Below, piece after piece: positions 28,047 to 36,065 of a stretch of 64,000 nucleotides of DNA. Source of the stretch: Gammaproteobacteria bacterium (lineage in GTDB: Bacteria > Pseudomonadota > Gammaproteobacteria > Burkholderiales > Burkholderiaceae_C); assembly GCA_018828125.1 (NCBI GenBank), contig JAHJWB010000017.1:186001-250000 (forward strand), read 5' to 3'. A model generated the notes under the pieces. The model worked only from the letters and a program-made list of their open reading frames with translations. It did not search any database and had not been told where the DNA came from. The translations under genes were made by a program, and so were the position numbers. The number at the start of each line of letters is the position of its first letter. The first letter of the stretch is position 1.

Positions 28047-29039
28047 ATGAATACCAAGAACCTTGCTTTCGTCGGTTACGGCCTGCTGCTGCTGGCCCTG
28101 GTCGCTGCGCCATTTCTGGGCGCGTATCCCATCTTTGTGATGAAGCTCATGTGCTTTGCACTGTTTGCTTCAGCTTTCAACCTGTTGCTGGGCTACACAG
28201 GCCTGCTGTCGTTCGGCCATGCCGCGTTCCTGGGTGGGGCCGCTTACGTGGCGGGCCATGCCATCAAGGTCTGGGGTCTGACACCCGAATTGGGTTTGCT
28301 GCTGGGCACGGGCGGTGGCGCACTGCTGGGCCTGCTATTTGGCTGGCTCGCCATTCGCCGCCAGGGCATCTACTTTTCCATGATCACGCTGGCGCTGGCC
28401 CAGATGCTGTTCTTTGTATGTCTGCAAGCGCCCTTCACCGGTGGTGAAGACGGCCTGCAGGGCGTGCCGCGCGGCAAGCTCTTTGGCGTGATCGACCTGA
28501 AAAGCGATCTGGTCATGTACTACGTGGCCCTGGTCATCGTGGTGGCGGCGTTCCTGGTCATCGTGCGCACCATCCATTCGCCGTTTGGCCAGGTGCTCAA
28601 GGGCATCAAAGAGAACGAGCCCCGCGCCATTTCGCTGGGCTACGACACCCACCGCTTCAAGCTGCTGGCTTTTGTGCTGTCGGCTGCGCTGGCAGGCCTG
28701 GCGGGCTCGCTCAAAACGCTGGTGCTGGGTTTCGCCACACTGTCGGATGTGCACTGGACGGCCTCGGGCCAGGTCATTCTGATGACGCTGGTGGGCGGCC
28801 TGGGCACGCTGTCCGGCCCGCTGATCGGTTCGGCCGTGGTGGTGCTGCTGGAGAACAAGATCGGCGAATTCGGCAACCTGCTGGCAGCGTTGACCAGTGT
28901 CGAGTGGTTCAAGACCCTGGGCGAATCGGTCACCATGGTCACCGGTTTGATTTTTGTGATCTGCGTGCTGGCCTTCCGCCGGGGCATCATGGGCGAGATC
29001 ATTGCCTGGATGGCACGCCGCCGCTCCAGCAGGGGCTGA
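28047..29039 (+). CDS. branched-chain amino-acid type ABC transporter permease (LivM-like)
   Basis: A 330-residue inner-membrane protein of about nine helices. Family features are FNLLLGYTGLLSFGHAAFLG, the cytoplasmic coupling segment LKGIKENEPRAISLGYDTHR and the C-terminal LVGGLGTLSGPLIGSAVV. It is the last gene of the operon, 12 bases after the LivH-like gene, and is followed by the strong terminator at 29076-29112. Confidence 0.92.
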   Translation: MNTKNLAFVGYGLLLLALVAAPFLGAYPIFVMKLMCFALFASAFNLLLGYTGLLSFGHAAFLGGAAYVAGHAIKVWGLTPELGLLLGTGGGALLGLLFGWLAIRRQGIYFSMITLALAQMLFFVCLQAPFTGGEDGLQGVPRGKLFGVIDLKSDLVMYYVALVIVVAAFLVIVRTIHSPFGQVLKGIKENEPRAISLGYDTHRFKLLAFVLSAALAGLAGSLKTLVLGFATLSDVHWTASGQVILMTLVGGLGTLSGPLIGSAVVVLLENKIGEFGNLLAALTSVEWFKTLGESVTMVTGLIFVICVLAFRRGIMGEIIAWMARRRSSRG

Positions 29040-29052
29040 TGCTATCGATTAG

Positions 29053-29136
29053 TGAGCTGCTACCGCTTGCTGCATAAGGACTTCAGATGAAAATCATCTG
29101 AAGTCCTTTTTTCATGGGCGCTACCAGCTATCAAAA
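29053..29136. repeat. dispersed palindromic repeat split around a terminator
   Basis: The left part GAGCTGCTACCGCTTG (29054-29069) and the right part GGCGCTACCAGCTATCAAAAT (29117-29137) match the two ends of the repeat family. Between them sits the 15-bp stem terminator. It looks as if the middle of a repeat was replaced by, or expanded into, a terminator hairpin. Confidence 0.6.
29076..29112. terminator. strong bidirectional terminator
   Basis: AAGGACTTCAGATGA (29076-29090) and TCATCTGAAGTCCTT (29094-29108) are perfectly complementary over 15 bp around an AAA loop, followed by T to 29112. It closes the liv-type operon and probably also the converging minus-strand operon that ends at 29165. 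Confidence 0.9.
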
Positions 29137-29164
29137 TCGTAGTAATCGCTGCCTGAACAGGCTT

Positions 29165-30283
29165 TCACCCCAGCCGGATGGGCTTTGCGTACCCGGTCAT
29201 CTCCAGGTAGCCGCGCCCCACCGTGCCGCCACCCGCGTCGCGCAGGTCACTCAGGCCTTCCCAGTAGATGGCTCCCGTGGAGCCCTGGCTGTCCAGCTCT
29301 TGCGCGTCCAGAACCGCGTGCACGCTGAAACTGCCCGCGGGCGTTTCCACCCGCCACTGCACGGGGTAGCGGGCGCCACTTTGCGGGCTGGTCCAGAACC
29401 GCTCGGGGGTAAAAGCCACAGCGCTCGCGTCAAAAATCTGCGCGGCCTGACCCGGCGCACGGAACGACCCGCCGGCCCACAGCGCAGACCCGTCGGCCCT
29501 GCGCAGCCGAAACGCCGTCAGCGCGCTGCCATCGTTCAGGTTCATGCCAATCCAGTCCCAGCCCAGTGCCTCGGGGTGCAGCAGGGCCTCGCTCCACTCG
29601 TGGTCCATCCACGCACGGCCACTGCCAGGGGTGACCGCCAGGCGCTTGCCACCTACCGTCAGCGCGCCAGTCACGGCCAGTTGCGGCTGGCTGTAGTAGT
29701 AACTGGCCTGCGTTGCATCCGGCCCTTTGCGCGACAGGCCTTGATGGCCTTGCAGCAGCACCGGCTGGGTGCTGTCGAACTGCAGGTCCAGCGCAAACTC
29801 GCCGTCACTGATGTGGGCCGTGTAGCGGCTTCCACCCCGCTCGCCCGGGCTGCCTGCCGTGTCGTTGCGCACCAGCGTCCAGTCCTGCAGGCGGATGCGC
29901 GTGTCTGCCTCGCTCGCCTGCGCCACGCCAAAGCCCGCACGCGCAATGCGCTGGTCGTGCAGCAGGCGCTGGCCCTGCACATCGGTCACAGCGGCATGCG
30001 CAAACAGCAGCTGCTTGGCTGCAAAGGCCGACTGCATGCCCTGCGTGGCATCCACCCGCGAGCGAAAGAAGGTCACCTGAAACCCCCAGGGCTGGCCCCC
30101 GGCCTGCACATGACCAGTGATATACCACCACTCGGTGCGCAGATCGGGGTGGCTGCCATGGTCCCGCGGAAAGGTCATTGCGCGGGCGGGCAGGGCGTGT
30201 GCCGCACCGGGCCACAGGGAAAACAACCCGGCGGCTTGCAGGCTGGACAACATCAGCCACTGGCGGCGTGTGGTGCTGTGCAT
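29165..30283 (-). CDS. AttH/CrtC-like secreted lipocalin-fold protein
   Basis: A 372-residue protein of the carotenoid 1,2-hydratase/AttH family. The N terminus TTRRQWLMLSSLQAAGLF resembles a twin-arginine signal, followed by an AHA cut site. Family motifs are TEWWYITGHV, AWMDHEWS and GWDWIGMNLNDGS. Despite family naming, a role in carotenoid synthesis is unlikely: no other such gene is present, and members of this type usually accompany FtsX-type ABC systems, handling lipids at the outer membrane. Such a system lies 7 kb away (37139-41077) on the same strand. The start is 9 bases after the upstream gene. Confidence 0.85.
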   Translation of the reverse strand: MHSTTRRQWLMLSSLQAAGLFSLWPGAAHALPARAMTFPRDHGSHPDLRTEWWYITGHVQAGGQPWGFQVTFFRSRVDATQGMQSAFAAKQLLFAHAAVTDVQGQRLLHDQRIARAGFGVAQASEADTRIRLQDWTLVRNDTAGSPGERGGSRYTAHISDGEFALDLQFDSTQPVLLQGHQGLSRKGPDATQASYYYSQPQLAVTGALTVGGKRLAVTPGSGRAWMDHEWSEALLHPEALGWDWIGMNLNDGSALTAFRLRRADGSALWAGGSFRAPGQAAQIFDASAVAFTPERFWTSPQSGARYPVQWRVETPAGSFSVHAVLDAQELDSQGSTGAIYWEGLSDLRDAGGGTVGRGYLEMTGYAKPIRLG

Positions 30284-30292
30284 GGTGGGCGC

Positions 30293-31348
30293 TCAGCCGA
30301 TCAAGGCATCCACTTTCTGCTGCGCTGCCGAGCAATCGCCAAAACACTGGTCTACCCATTGCGTATTGAAGTACGTGGGCAGATACCGTTCACCTGCATC
30401 ACACAGCAGCGACAGAATAGAGCCGCGTTCCCCGCGTTCCCGCATTTCGCTGGCCAGCGTCAACATGGCGACAAAGTTGGTGCCGGTCGACGGCCCCACT
30501 CGCCGCCCCAGCAGCTGCGACAGCGCACGCATCGCAGCGACGGACTCCACATCGGGCACATCGATCATGCGGTCCACCAGCGTGCGGATAAAACTCGGTT
30601 CCACACGCGGGCGCCCGATGCCTTCAATGCGCGAACCCGGTGCCGTTAACGTGGCATCGCCTGTGCGGTGGTAGGCGCTGAACACCGAACCCGCCGGGTC
30701 GGCCACACACACCTCGGTGACGTGCCGCTGGTAGCGCACATAGCGGCCAATGGTGGCGCTGGTGCCGCCCGTGCCCGCACCCACCACAATCCAGCGCGGC
30801 ACGGGGTGCGGCTCGCGCGCCATCTGCGTGAACATGCTCTCGGCAATGTTGTTGTTGCCCCGCCAGTCGGTGGCGCGCTCGGCATAGGTGAACTGGTCCA
30901 TGTAATGGCCACCGGGCTCCTCGGCAATGGTGCGGGCGGCATCATAGACCGCGCCCGCGCTGTCCACAAAGTGGCACCGCCCGCCATGGAACTCGATCTG
31001 CGCGATCTTCTCGGGCGACGTGGTGCGCGGCATCACCGCCACAAAAGGCAGCCCCAGCAGCCGTGCAAAGTAAGCCTCGCTCACCGCCGTGGAGCCGCTG
31101 GACGACTCGACGATGGTCGAGCCCTCACGCACCCAGCCGTTGCACAGCGCATACAGAAACAACGACCGCGCCAGGCGGTGCTTCAGGCTGCCCGTGGGGT
31201 GGGTGGATTCGTCCTTGAGGTACAGGTCAATGCCATGCGCGGCGAACGTGGGCAGACGCAAGGGGATCAGGTGCGTGTCGGCGCTGCGCTGGTAGTCGGC
31301 TTCGATGCGGGCGATGGCTTCGTGGAGCCAGGGGGAGGAGAGGGTCAT
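30293..31348 (-). CDS. PLP-dependent cysteine synthase-like enzyme (Cds1-type desulfhydrase candidate)
   Basis: A 351-residue fold-type II PLP enzyme. The Schiff-base Lys is in [14 protein letters not shown], the substrate loop is [15 protein letters not shown], and the phosphate-binding loop is [14 protein letters not shown]. These motifs fit the cysteine synthase superfamily, in particular the branch with HPTGSLKHR that includes cysteine desulfhydrase Cds1 of actinobacteria. It may release sulfide from cysteine or make cysteine; sequence alone does not tell. It is upstream of, and probably co-transcribed with, the AttH-like gene. Confidence 0.85.
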   Translation of the reverse strand: MTLSSPWLHEAIARIEADYQRSADTHLIPLRLPTFAAHGIDLYLKDESTHPTGSLKHRLARSLFLYALCNGWVREGSTIVESSSGSTAVSEAYFARLLGLPFVAVMPRTTSPEKIAQIEFHGGRCHFVDSAGAVYDAARTIAEEPGGHYMDQFTYAERATDWRGNNNIAESMFTQMAREPHPVPRWIVVGAGTGGTSATIGRYVRYQRHVTEVCVADPAGSVFSAYHRTGDATLTAPGSRIEGIGRPRVEPSFIRTLVDRMIDVPDVESVAAMRALSQLLGRRVGPSTGTNFVAMLTLASEMRERGERGSILSLLCDAGERYLPTYFNTQWVDQCFGDCSAAQQKVDALIG

Positions 31349-31435
31349 GGCGCAATTGTCGGGCAGACGGAGCAGTTGCTTTTCGCTTGGTAGCTGGGCG
31401 CTCCTCGAGGTCTAGTAACAACGCTCCCGAGCCCC

Positions 31436-33427
31436 TTAAGAACTTTCTACCTTGTCGGTCTCGCCGCCCACATCCCGTCGGGTCAACTCATGCAACAACG
31501 CGTACGGTTGAAGTGGCTTTCCGAGATGCCGATCAAATCCGGCGGCCAACGCGCGATCCCGATCCTGCGGCCGAGCGAATGCCGTGAGCGCTATAGCGCG
31601 TGTTCTTGGCCGGTTTTCTTGCGACTCCATCTCTCGCACCTTTGCGATCAAGTCGTAGCCATCCTTGCCTGGCAGGCCGATGTCGCTCACCAGAAGTTCG
31701 GGCCACGCATGCTCAAACTGCGCAATTGCGGCCTGATAACTATTCGCGACCCGCACCGTCGCTCCTTCGTCGGTCAGCACAATGCTCAGCATCTCGCTGG
31801 TGTCTGCGTTGTCCTCCACGACCAGGATATCTTTGCCGTCAAGCAGCCTCTTTTCGCCAGACAACGGTAAGGGCATCGCGTCGCTGGTTGTCGCGCCGGG
31901 GTCCTCATAAGACACCAGCAGTTTGGCGGTCATGGTAGTGCCGTGGCCTAGACCTTTGCTGTACGCACAAACCGATCCTCCATGAAGTTCTACCAGGTGT
32001 TTGACAATTGAGAGACCGAGCCCCAGGCCGCCATGTCCTCGGTTCCCGGGCGCACCACTCTGCGTGAAGCGCTCAAAAATGTGCGGCACGAATTCAGGCT
32101 CAATGCCATGTCCTTGGTCAGTGACTGCAAGCGTCAACGCGTCACCCTCGCGTATGACGTCAAGGCGCACCGTCGCACCGTTTTCTGAAAACTTGATGGC
32201 GTTGGTCACCAGGTTCCATACGATTTGCTGAAACCGGGTGACATCGAGCCAGGCGGCCTCATCAACGCCGGTGGAATGGACTTCCAGGTTGATGTTCTTC
32301 GCCAGGGCTACGTCGTTCAGAGCGCCCAGTGAGATGCGGGTCAATTCGACCGGGTCAGCCCATTCGCGATGCAAACGCAGCTTGCCCGACGCAATGCGCG
32401 AGACATCCAGGATGTCCGAGATGATGCGCCCCTGCGCCTTGACTCCGCGCTCGATGGCATCGATTCCTCGCGCCAGGAAATCTGGACCGGTACTGGGGCG
32501 CTTGAGCATGTGCACCCAGCCGGTGATCAGCGTGAGTGGAGTGCGCAACTCATGGGACAGTACCGCCACAAAATCGTCTTTGGTGCGGCTGTGACGCTCT
32601 GCCAGCACGCGCGCCGATTGTTCGCGTTCCAGCAGGTCTTCACGGCGTCTTTCAAAGTCGATGCGTTCTGAAAGATCGGTGGCGATTCCGATTCGCACAC
32701 CGGGTTCGACGTGGTCCGACATGCTCCAGTCAAGCAGCATTTCCTGGCCGTCGCCCCGTATCAGCGGAAACTTCCCCTGCCAGTTCGCATCCGCGTGGCC
32801 ATTCATGCCTTCGTGCACAAAATCTCTCCACGGCTCCGGTGCGAGCGATGTGACGGCGAGGCCGATGAGTTCCTGGCGGTTGCGCTGCAGCAATATCTCT
32901 GCCGCAGGATTCACATCCGCAAAGTGGCCTTCAGCGTCGATCAGCATCATGGCAACAGGCGCCCGGTCGTAAATCGCACGAAAGCGCGCTCCGCTACGGC
33001 GCAACTCCTCCTCAGCAGTGCGCGCGCGTATCAGCGCTTGTAACGTAGCAACCATCAGTGGCGGCTCAGCAGGGTGCACCAAGTAAGCGTCAGACCCTGC
33101 ATTCAGACCCTCTACCTTGTGCTCGCTCTGGATATACGTTGCAGACAGGTGGATGATAGGTGTGAGTTGCGTGCGTGGATCGGCGCGCAGAATGCGGCAA
33201 ACTTCAAACCCATCCATGTCCGGCAGATTCACGTCAAGCACGATGGCCGACACGTCGTCCCTCGCCGCTTCGATAGCATCCGAGCCCGTGCCCACTTCCA
33301 AGGTCCGGAAGCCCGCCGCGCGCAGAACCCGCGCGGTGGAATAGCAGGTCACAGGATTGTCATCCACCACCAGGACCCTGTGCTGGTCACGGTGAATGCT
33401 GGACGAGATGATGGCTGAGGGGGCCAT
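31436..33427 (-). CDS. hybrid sensor kinase: REC-PAS-HisKA-HATPase-REC
   Basis: A 663-residue soluble protein. REC1 (about 17-135) has Asp65 in IVLDVNLPDMDG, but the usual lysine is replaced by His118 (YLVHPAEP). A PAS domain follows (about 145-255), then HisKA with His292 in LSHELRTPL and HATPase_c (N box WNLVTNAIKFS, G box GGLGLGLSIVK). REC2 (about 532-650) has Asp582 in VSDIGLPGKDG and Lys637. No transmembrane segment is seen, so signals come from the cytosol. It is the last gene of the stressosome operon, 3 bases after the preceding kinase, and is a likely output device. Confidence 0.93.
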   Translation of the reverse strand: MAPSAIISSSIHRDQHRVLVVDDNPVTCYSTARVLRAAGFRTLEVGTGSDAIEAARDDVSAIVLDVNLPDMDGFEVCRILRADPRTQLTPIIHLSATYIQSEHKVEGLNAGSDAYLVHPAEPPLMVATLQALIRARTAEEELRRSGARFRAIYDRAPVAMMLIDAEGHFADVNPAAEILLQRNRQELIGLAVTSLAPEPWRDFVHEGMNGHADANWQGKFPLIRGDGQEMLLDWSMSDHVEPGVRIGIATDLSERIDFERRREDLLEREQSARVLAERHSRTKDDFVAVLSHELRTPLTLITGWVHMLKRPSTGPDFLARGIDAIERGVKAQGRIISDILDVSRIASGKLRLHREWADPVELTRISLGALNDVALAKNINLEVHSTGVDEAAWLDVTRFQQIVWNLVTNAIKFSENGATVRLDVIREGDALTLAVTDQGHGIEPEFVPHIFERFTQSGAPGNRGHGGLGLGLSIVKHLVELHGGSVCAYSKGLGHGTTMTAKLLVSYEDPGATTSDAMPLPLSGEKRLLDGKDILVVEDNADTSEMLSIVLTDEGATVRVANSYQAAIAQFEHAWPELLVSDIGLPGKDGYDLIAKVREMESQENRPRTRAIALTAFARPQDRDRALAAGFDRHLGKPLQPYALLHELTRRDVGGETDKVESS

Positions 33428-33430
33428 GAG

Positions 33431-34288
33431 TCACTCCACTACGGGTTCTTGAGCGGCAGTCAAATGGGCCGGAACAATGACCGAAAACACCGAACCCTTG
33501 CCGACCGTACTTTGCACATCGATGGTGCCGCCGAGTAAGGTGGCCAATTGCTTGGAAAGCGCTAGACCAAGCCCTGTGCCGCGAAGCCGTTTCTGGATCG
33601 GGGCATCTACCTGGGAGAAATCGTTGAAGAGCGCGGGCAGATGCTCGGGCGCGATACCGATACCCGTGTCCGCCACAGAGAAACGCACAAGCGCACCAGC
33701 TTCAGGTCGTGCCGAAACCCGCACTTCGCCCTGCGCGGTAAATTTGAGCGCGTTGGAAATGAAGTTGCGCAAAATTTGAGAGAGCTTGTGGTCATCGGTG
33801 TACAAACGCGACAAGCCGACGGGCTCTTCAAAAACCAGGCTCAGTTCGTCGTTTTCCAGGATGGGCTTGAACATCCCTCGCAGTGCGGCGAACAGGTCCA
33901 GCATCTCGAACCATTCCGGTGAGACATCCACCCGGCCCGCCTCGATTTTTGCCAGATCCAGGAGATCATCAACCATCTTGGAAAACTCTTCAGACGTACT
34001 TTGAATGAAGCGTACCTGCCGCTCTTGTTCGGTTGTCAGTGGGCCGTCCACACGATCGAGCAACAACCGCGCGATGCTCAGGGTAGCGCCGATGGGGGAC
34101 CGAAACTCATGGCTCATGTAGGACAAAAATCGGCTCTTGAGCTGGGTTGCATGTTTGAGTGCCTCGGCTTGCTCGTCAAGCTCGGCGTAAAGAGCCACGA
34201 CGCCGCGATTCGTCTCTTCCAGCTCAGCCCGAAGTGCCTGAATCTCTGCGTCTCGCTCCTCGAGCATTGTCTTTAGATCAGCATTCAA
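33431..34288 (-). CDS. cytosolic histidine kinase of the stressosome operon
   Basis: A 285-residue protein without membrane segments or a sensory domain. Residues about 5-48 form a coiled coil. HisKA has His60 in YMSHEFRSPIG; HATPase_c has the N box NFISNALKFT, DTGIGI and GTGLGLALSK. With no sensor domain of its own it may be driven by binding a partner, and the linked RsbT-like and fusion proteins are candidates. Its start overlaps the end of the upstream kinase-phosphatase gene by 11 bases. Confidence 0.92.
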   Translation of the reverse strand: MNADLKTMLEERDAEIQALRAELEETNRGVVALYAELDEQAEALKHATQLKSRFLSYMSHEFRSPIGATLSIARLLLDRVDGPLTTEQERQVRFIQSTSEEFSKMVDDLLDLAKIEAGRVDVSPEWFEMLDLFAALRGMFKPILENDELSLVFEEPVGLSRLYTDDHKLSQILRNFISNALKFTAQGEVRVSARPEAGALVRFSVADTGIGIAPEHLPALFNDFSQVDAPIQKRLRGTGLGLALSKQLATLLGGTIDVQSTVGKGSVFSVIVPAHLTAAQEPVVE

Positions 34289-35294
34289 GGGCGTCTCCTT
34301 GTTTCACTACCAGCACCGTTGCGTCGTCACGCCCACGTCTCTGTTGCCACAGCAAGGCTGCAGCTATCAGCGTGGGGTCGCGCTGCAGAAGGAGAATCAC
34401 CTCGTCGGCTTTCCACCGCGATGCAATACCGTCGCTGTATACCAGCGCGATAGCATGATCGGGTAACTCTACCTTGGCTACCTCAGTCCTGCGCACCTGG
34501 ACTCCCACGGTGCCGTGTTGAGTGATCATGGAGCGGTCAAAAACGCCTGAAATGATGCGCCCCATGACATTGCCGGCGCCGGTGTATTGCAGCTGTGCTG
34601 AAGGGTCCAGCTGCATGGCAAATAGCGCAGCACCACGCGTGGTCTGCAATTCCCGATGTGTGTTTTGCACCTGTGCCTCAAGCGGGGAAAAAGGGGCTGA
34701 GGCAAATACGTCCAGTGCTGCATCTGCGGCAACGGCCGCCTGCGGCCCATGCCCCAGACCGTCGGCCACTACGGCTGCAAGGCGGCCGTTGTCCAGTGCC
34801 ACGGCCCACCCATCCCCACATTCCGTTTCACCCGGCGCGGCAATGCTTACGGCGCCCCACTGCCGCGGGGCAGGCGCAGACTTGCCAGCCGAGCGAACTC
34901 GGATCAAGCAGGCCGTGCCACGCGGCGATGTGTGAATATCGAAGTCGCTAGCCAAACGGCGGATTGCCCCCAGGCCTGTGCCAGGGGACCCCCCGCCCGT
35001 TGACACTCCGTCTTCAAATGAGCGCTGCACATCTACGATCCCCGGACCCCTGTCCAGTGCGATCAGCTCTACCTCCTGCACATCCGCCCGGGCAGAGATC
35101 CAAAGCTCCCCCTGTTGTGCATGGCGCACAAGGTTGGTGCCCAACTCTGTGGCGATCAGTGACAGTCGCCCTGCATCCACCTCACTCCAGGAAAAATTTT
35201 CCACGGCATTTGCGCAGAAGCGTCTTGCTTCGCCAACGCAGCTGGCGTCCGACATAGCGAACGTTCGGTGCGTCCAACCGCGGACTACTTCCAC
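34278..35294 (-). CDS. RsbT-like ATPase fused to an RsbX/SpoIIE-type PP2C phosphatase
   Basis: A 338-residue two-domain protein. Residues about 10-135 are an anti-sigma-type HATPase_c (N box ELGTNLVRHA, DRGPGI at 81, G box GTGLGAIRRL). Residues about 145-330 are a SpoIIE/RsbX-like PP2C domain with VVADGLGHGPQAA, YSDGI and GRDDATVLVV, which supply the metal-binding aspartates. In stressosome systems RsbX dephosphorylates RsbS and RsbR to reset the complex; the attached kinase-like domain may bind the same targets. It overlaps its upstream neighbour by 10 bases and its downstream one by 11. The downstream ATG giving MSDASC is an alternative start. Confidence 0.9.
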   Translation of the reverse strand: MEVVRGWTHRTFAMSDASCVGEARRFCANAVENFSWSEVDAGRLSLIATELGTNLVRHAQQGELWISARADVQEVELIALDRGPGIVDVQRSFEDGVSTGGGSPGTGLGAIRRLASDFDIHTSPRGTACLIRVRSAGKSAPAPRQWGAVSIAAPGETECGDGWAVALDNGRLAAVVADGLGHGPQAAVAADAALDVFASAPFSPLEAQVQNTHRELQTTRGAALFAMQLDPSAQLQYTGAGNVMGRIISGVFDRSMITQHGTVGVQVRRTEVAKVELPDHAIALVYSDGIASRWKADEVILLLQRDPTLIAAALLWQQRRGRDDATVLVVKQGDALEC

Positions 35295-35689
35295 TTGGTG
35301 ATTCTCACGCGTGTGCCTTGGCCCGGTGCAGAGTCGACCTCGAAATTGCTCACCAAACGCTTGCTGCCAGGAAGTCCCAAACCCATGCCTCGCCCAGACG
35401 TCCAGCCGTCTGTCATGGCCAAGCTCATGTCGGCGATGCCGGGGCCTTCGTCCTCAAAATGCAGCGTGAGGCCCTGCTTGCCGCCCAGTTCAACAATCTC
35501 CCAGCGCATTCGACCCCCACCGCCGTGGATGAGTGTGTTGCGCGAGAGCTCGCTCGCAGCAGTGATCATCTTGGTCTGCTCGACCAGCGAAAACTTCAGT
35601 AGTTGGCATAGCGAGCGCACTGTTTGCCGGCTGGCGACAATGTGCTGCTCGTTTTCCAAAGGGAGGGTGCCGGTGCGCTCAACGGACAT
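35285..35689 (-). CDS. RsbT-like serine/threonine kinase (switch protein)
   Basis: A 134-residue HATPase_c protein of the anti-sigma factor kinase class. The N box is ASELSRNTLIHG, the G1 box EDEGPGI, and the lid and G2 region is GRGMGLGLPGSKRL. In Bacillus subtilis, RsbT phosphorylates RsbS and RsbR, leaves the stressosome and activates a downstream partner. No RsbU-like partner gene was found in this window, so the target here may be one of the linked kinases. It overlaps the RsbS-like gene by 11 bases. Confidence 0.92.
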   Translation of the reverse strand: MSVERTGTLPLENEQHIVASRQTVRSLCQLLKFSLVEQTKMITAASELSRNTLIHGGGGRMRWEIVELGGKQGLTLHFEDEGPGIADMSLAMTDGWTSGRGMGLGLPGSKRLVSNFEVDSAPGQGTRVRITKWK

Positions 35690-36053
35690 GGCTGCTCGCC
35701 TCGCGAGCGCGTTGGAGTAGGTCTAACCCTCGCTCAACATTGAGTGCCGTCCGTACGCCCTCCAGCGACAGACCCAGTTCCACCAAAGTGATCGCCACCG
35801 CAGGCTGCATGCCCACCACTACCGTGGTGGCAGAAAGAATGCGAGCGATTCCGGAGATGCTGGCCAGCATTCTCCCGACAAAGGAATCGACAATCTCGAG
35901 CGCGGAAATGTCGATCATCACCCCACTCGCGCCGGTCTTGGCGATGCGGTCTGCCAAGTCGTCTTGCAGCGCCAGGGCTGTCTGGTCCTGCATGTCTACC
36001 TGAATGGTGACCAGAAGGGTCTGCCCCATCCGCAATATCGGTATGCGTTCCAT
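35679..36053 (-). CDS. RsbS-like STAS-domain scaffold protein
   Basis: A 124-residue single STAS domain. The segment DISALEIVDSFVGRML matches the RsbS phosphorylation site: Ser57 here corresponds to Ser59 of Bacillus subtilis RsbS. The length fits RsbS (about 120). RsbS-like proteins co-assemble with RsbR-like ones into the stressosome core and hold the RsbT-like kinase until both are phosphorylated. It lies 12 bases after the RsbR-like gene. Confidence 0.93.
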   Translation of the reverse strand: MERIPILRMGQTLLVTIQVDMQDQTALALQDDLADRIAKTGASGVMIDISALEIVDSFVGRMLASISGIARILSATTVVVGMQPAVAITLVELGLSLEGVRTALNVERGLDLLQRAREASSHVR

Positions 36054-36065
36054 ATGCGGTACCGA

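Noticed and set aside
29165-30283. Carotenoid biosynthesis role for the CrtC-like gene
   Set aside because: No other carotenoid gene is present and the secreted AttH-type form is usually linked to FtsX-type ABC genes.
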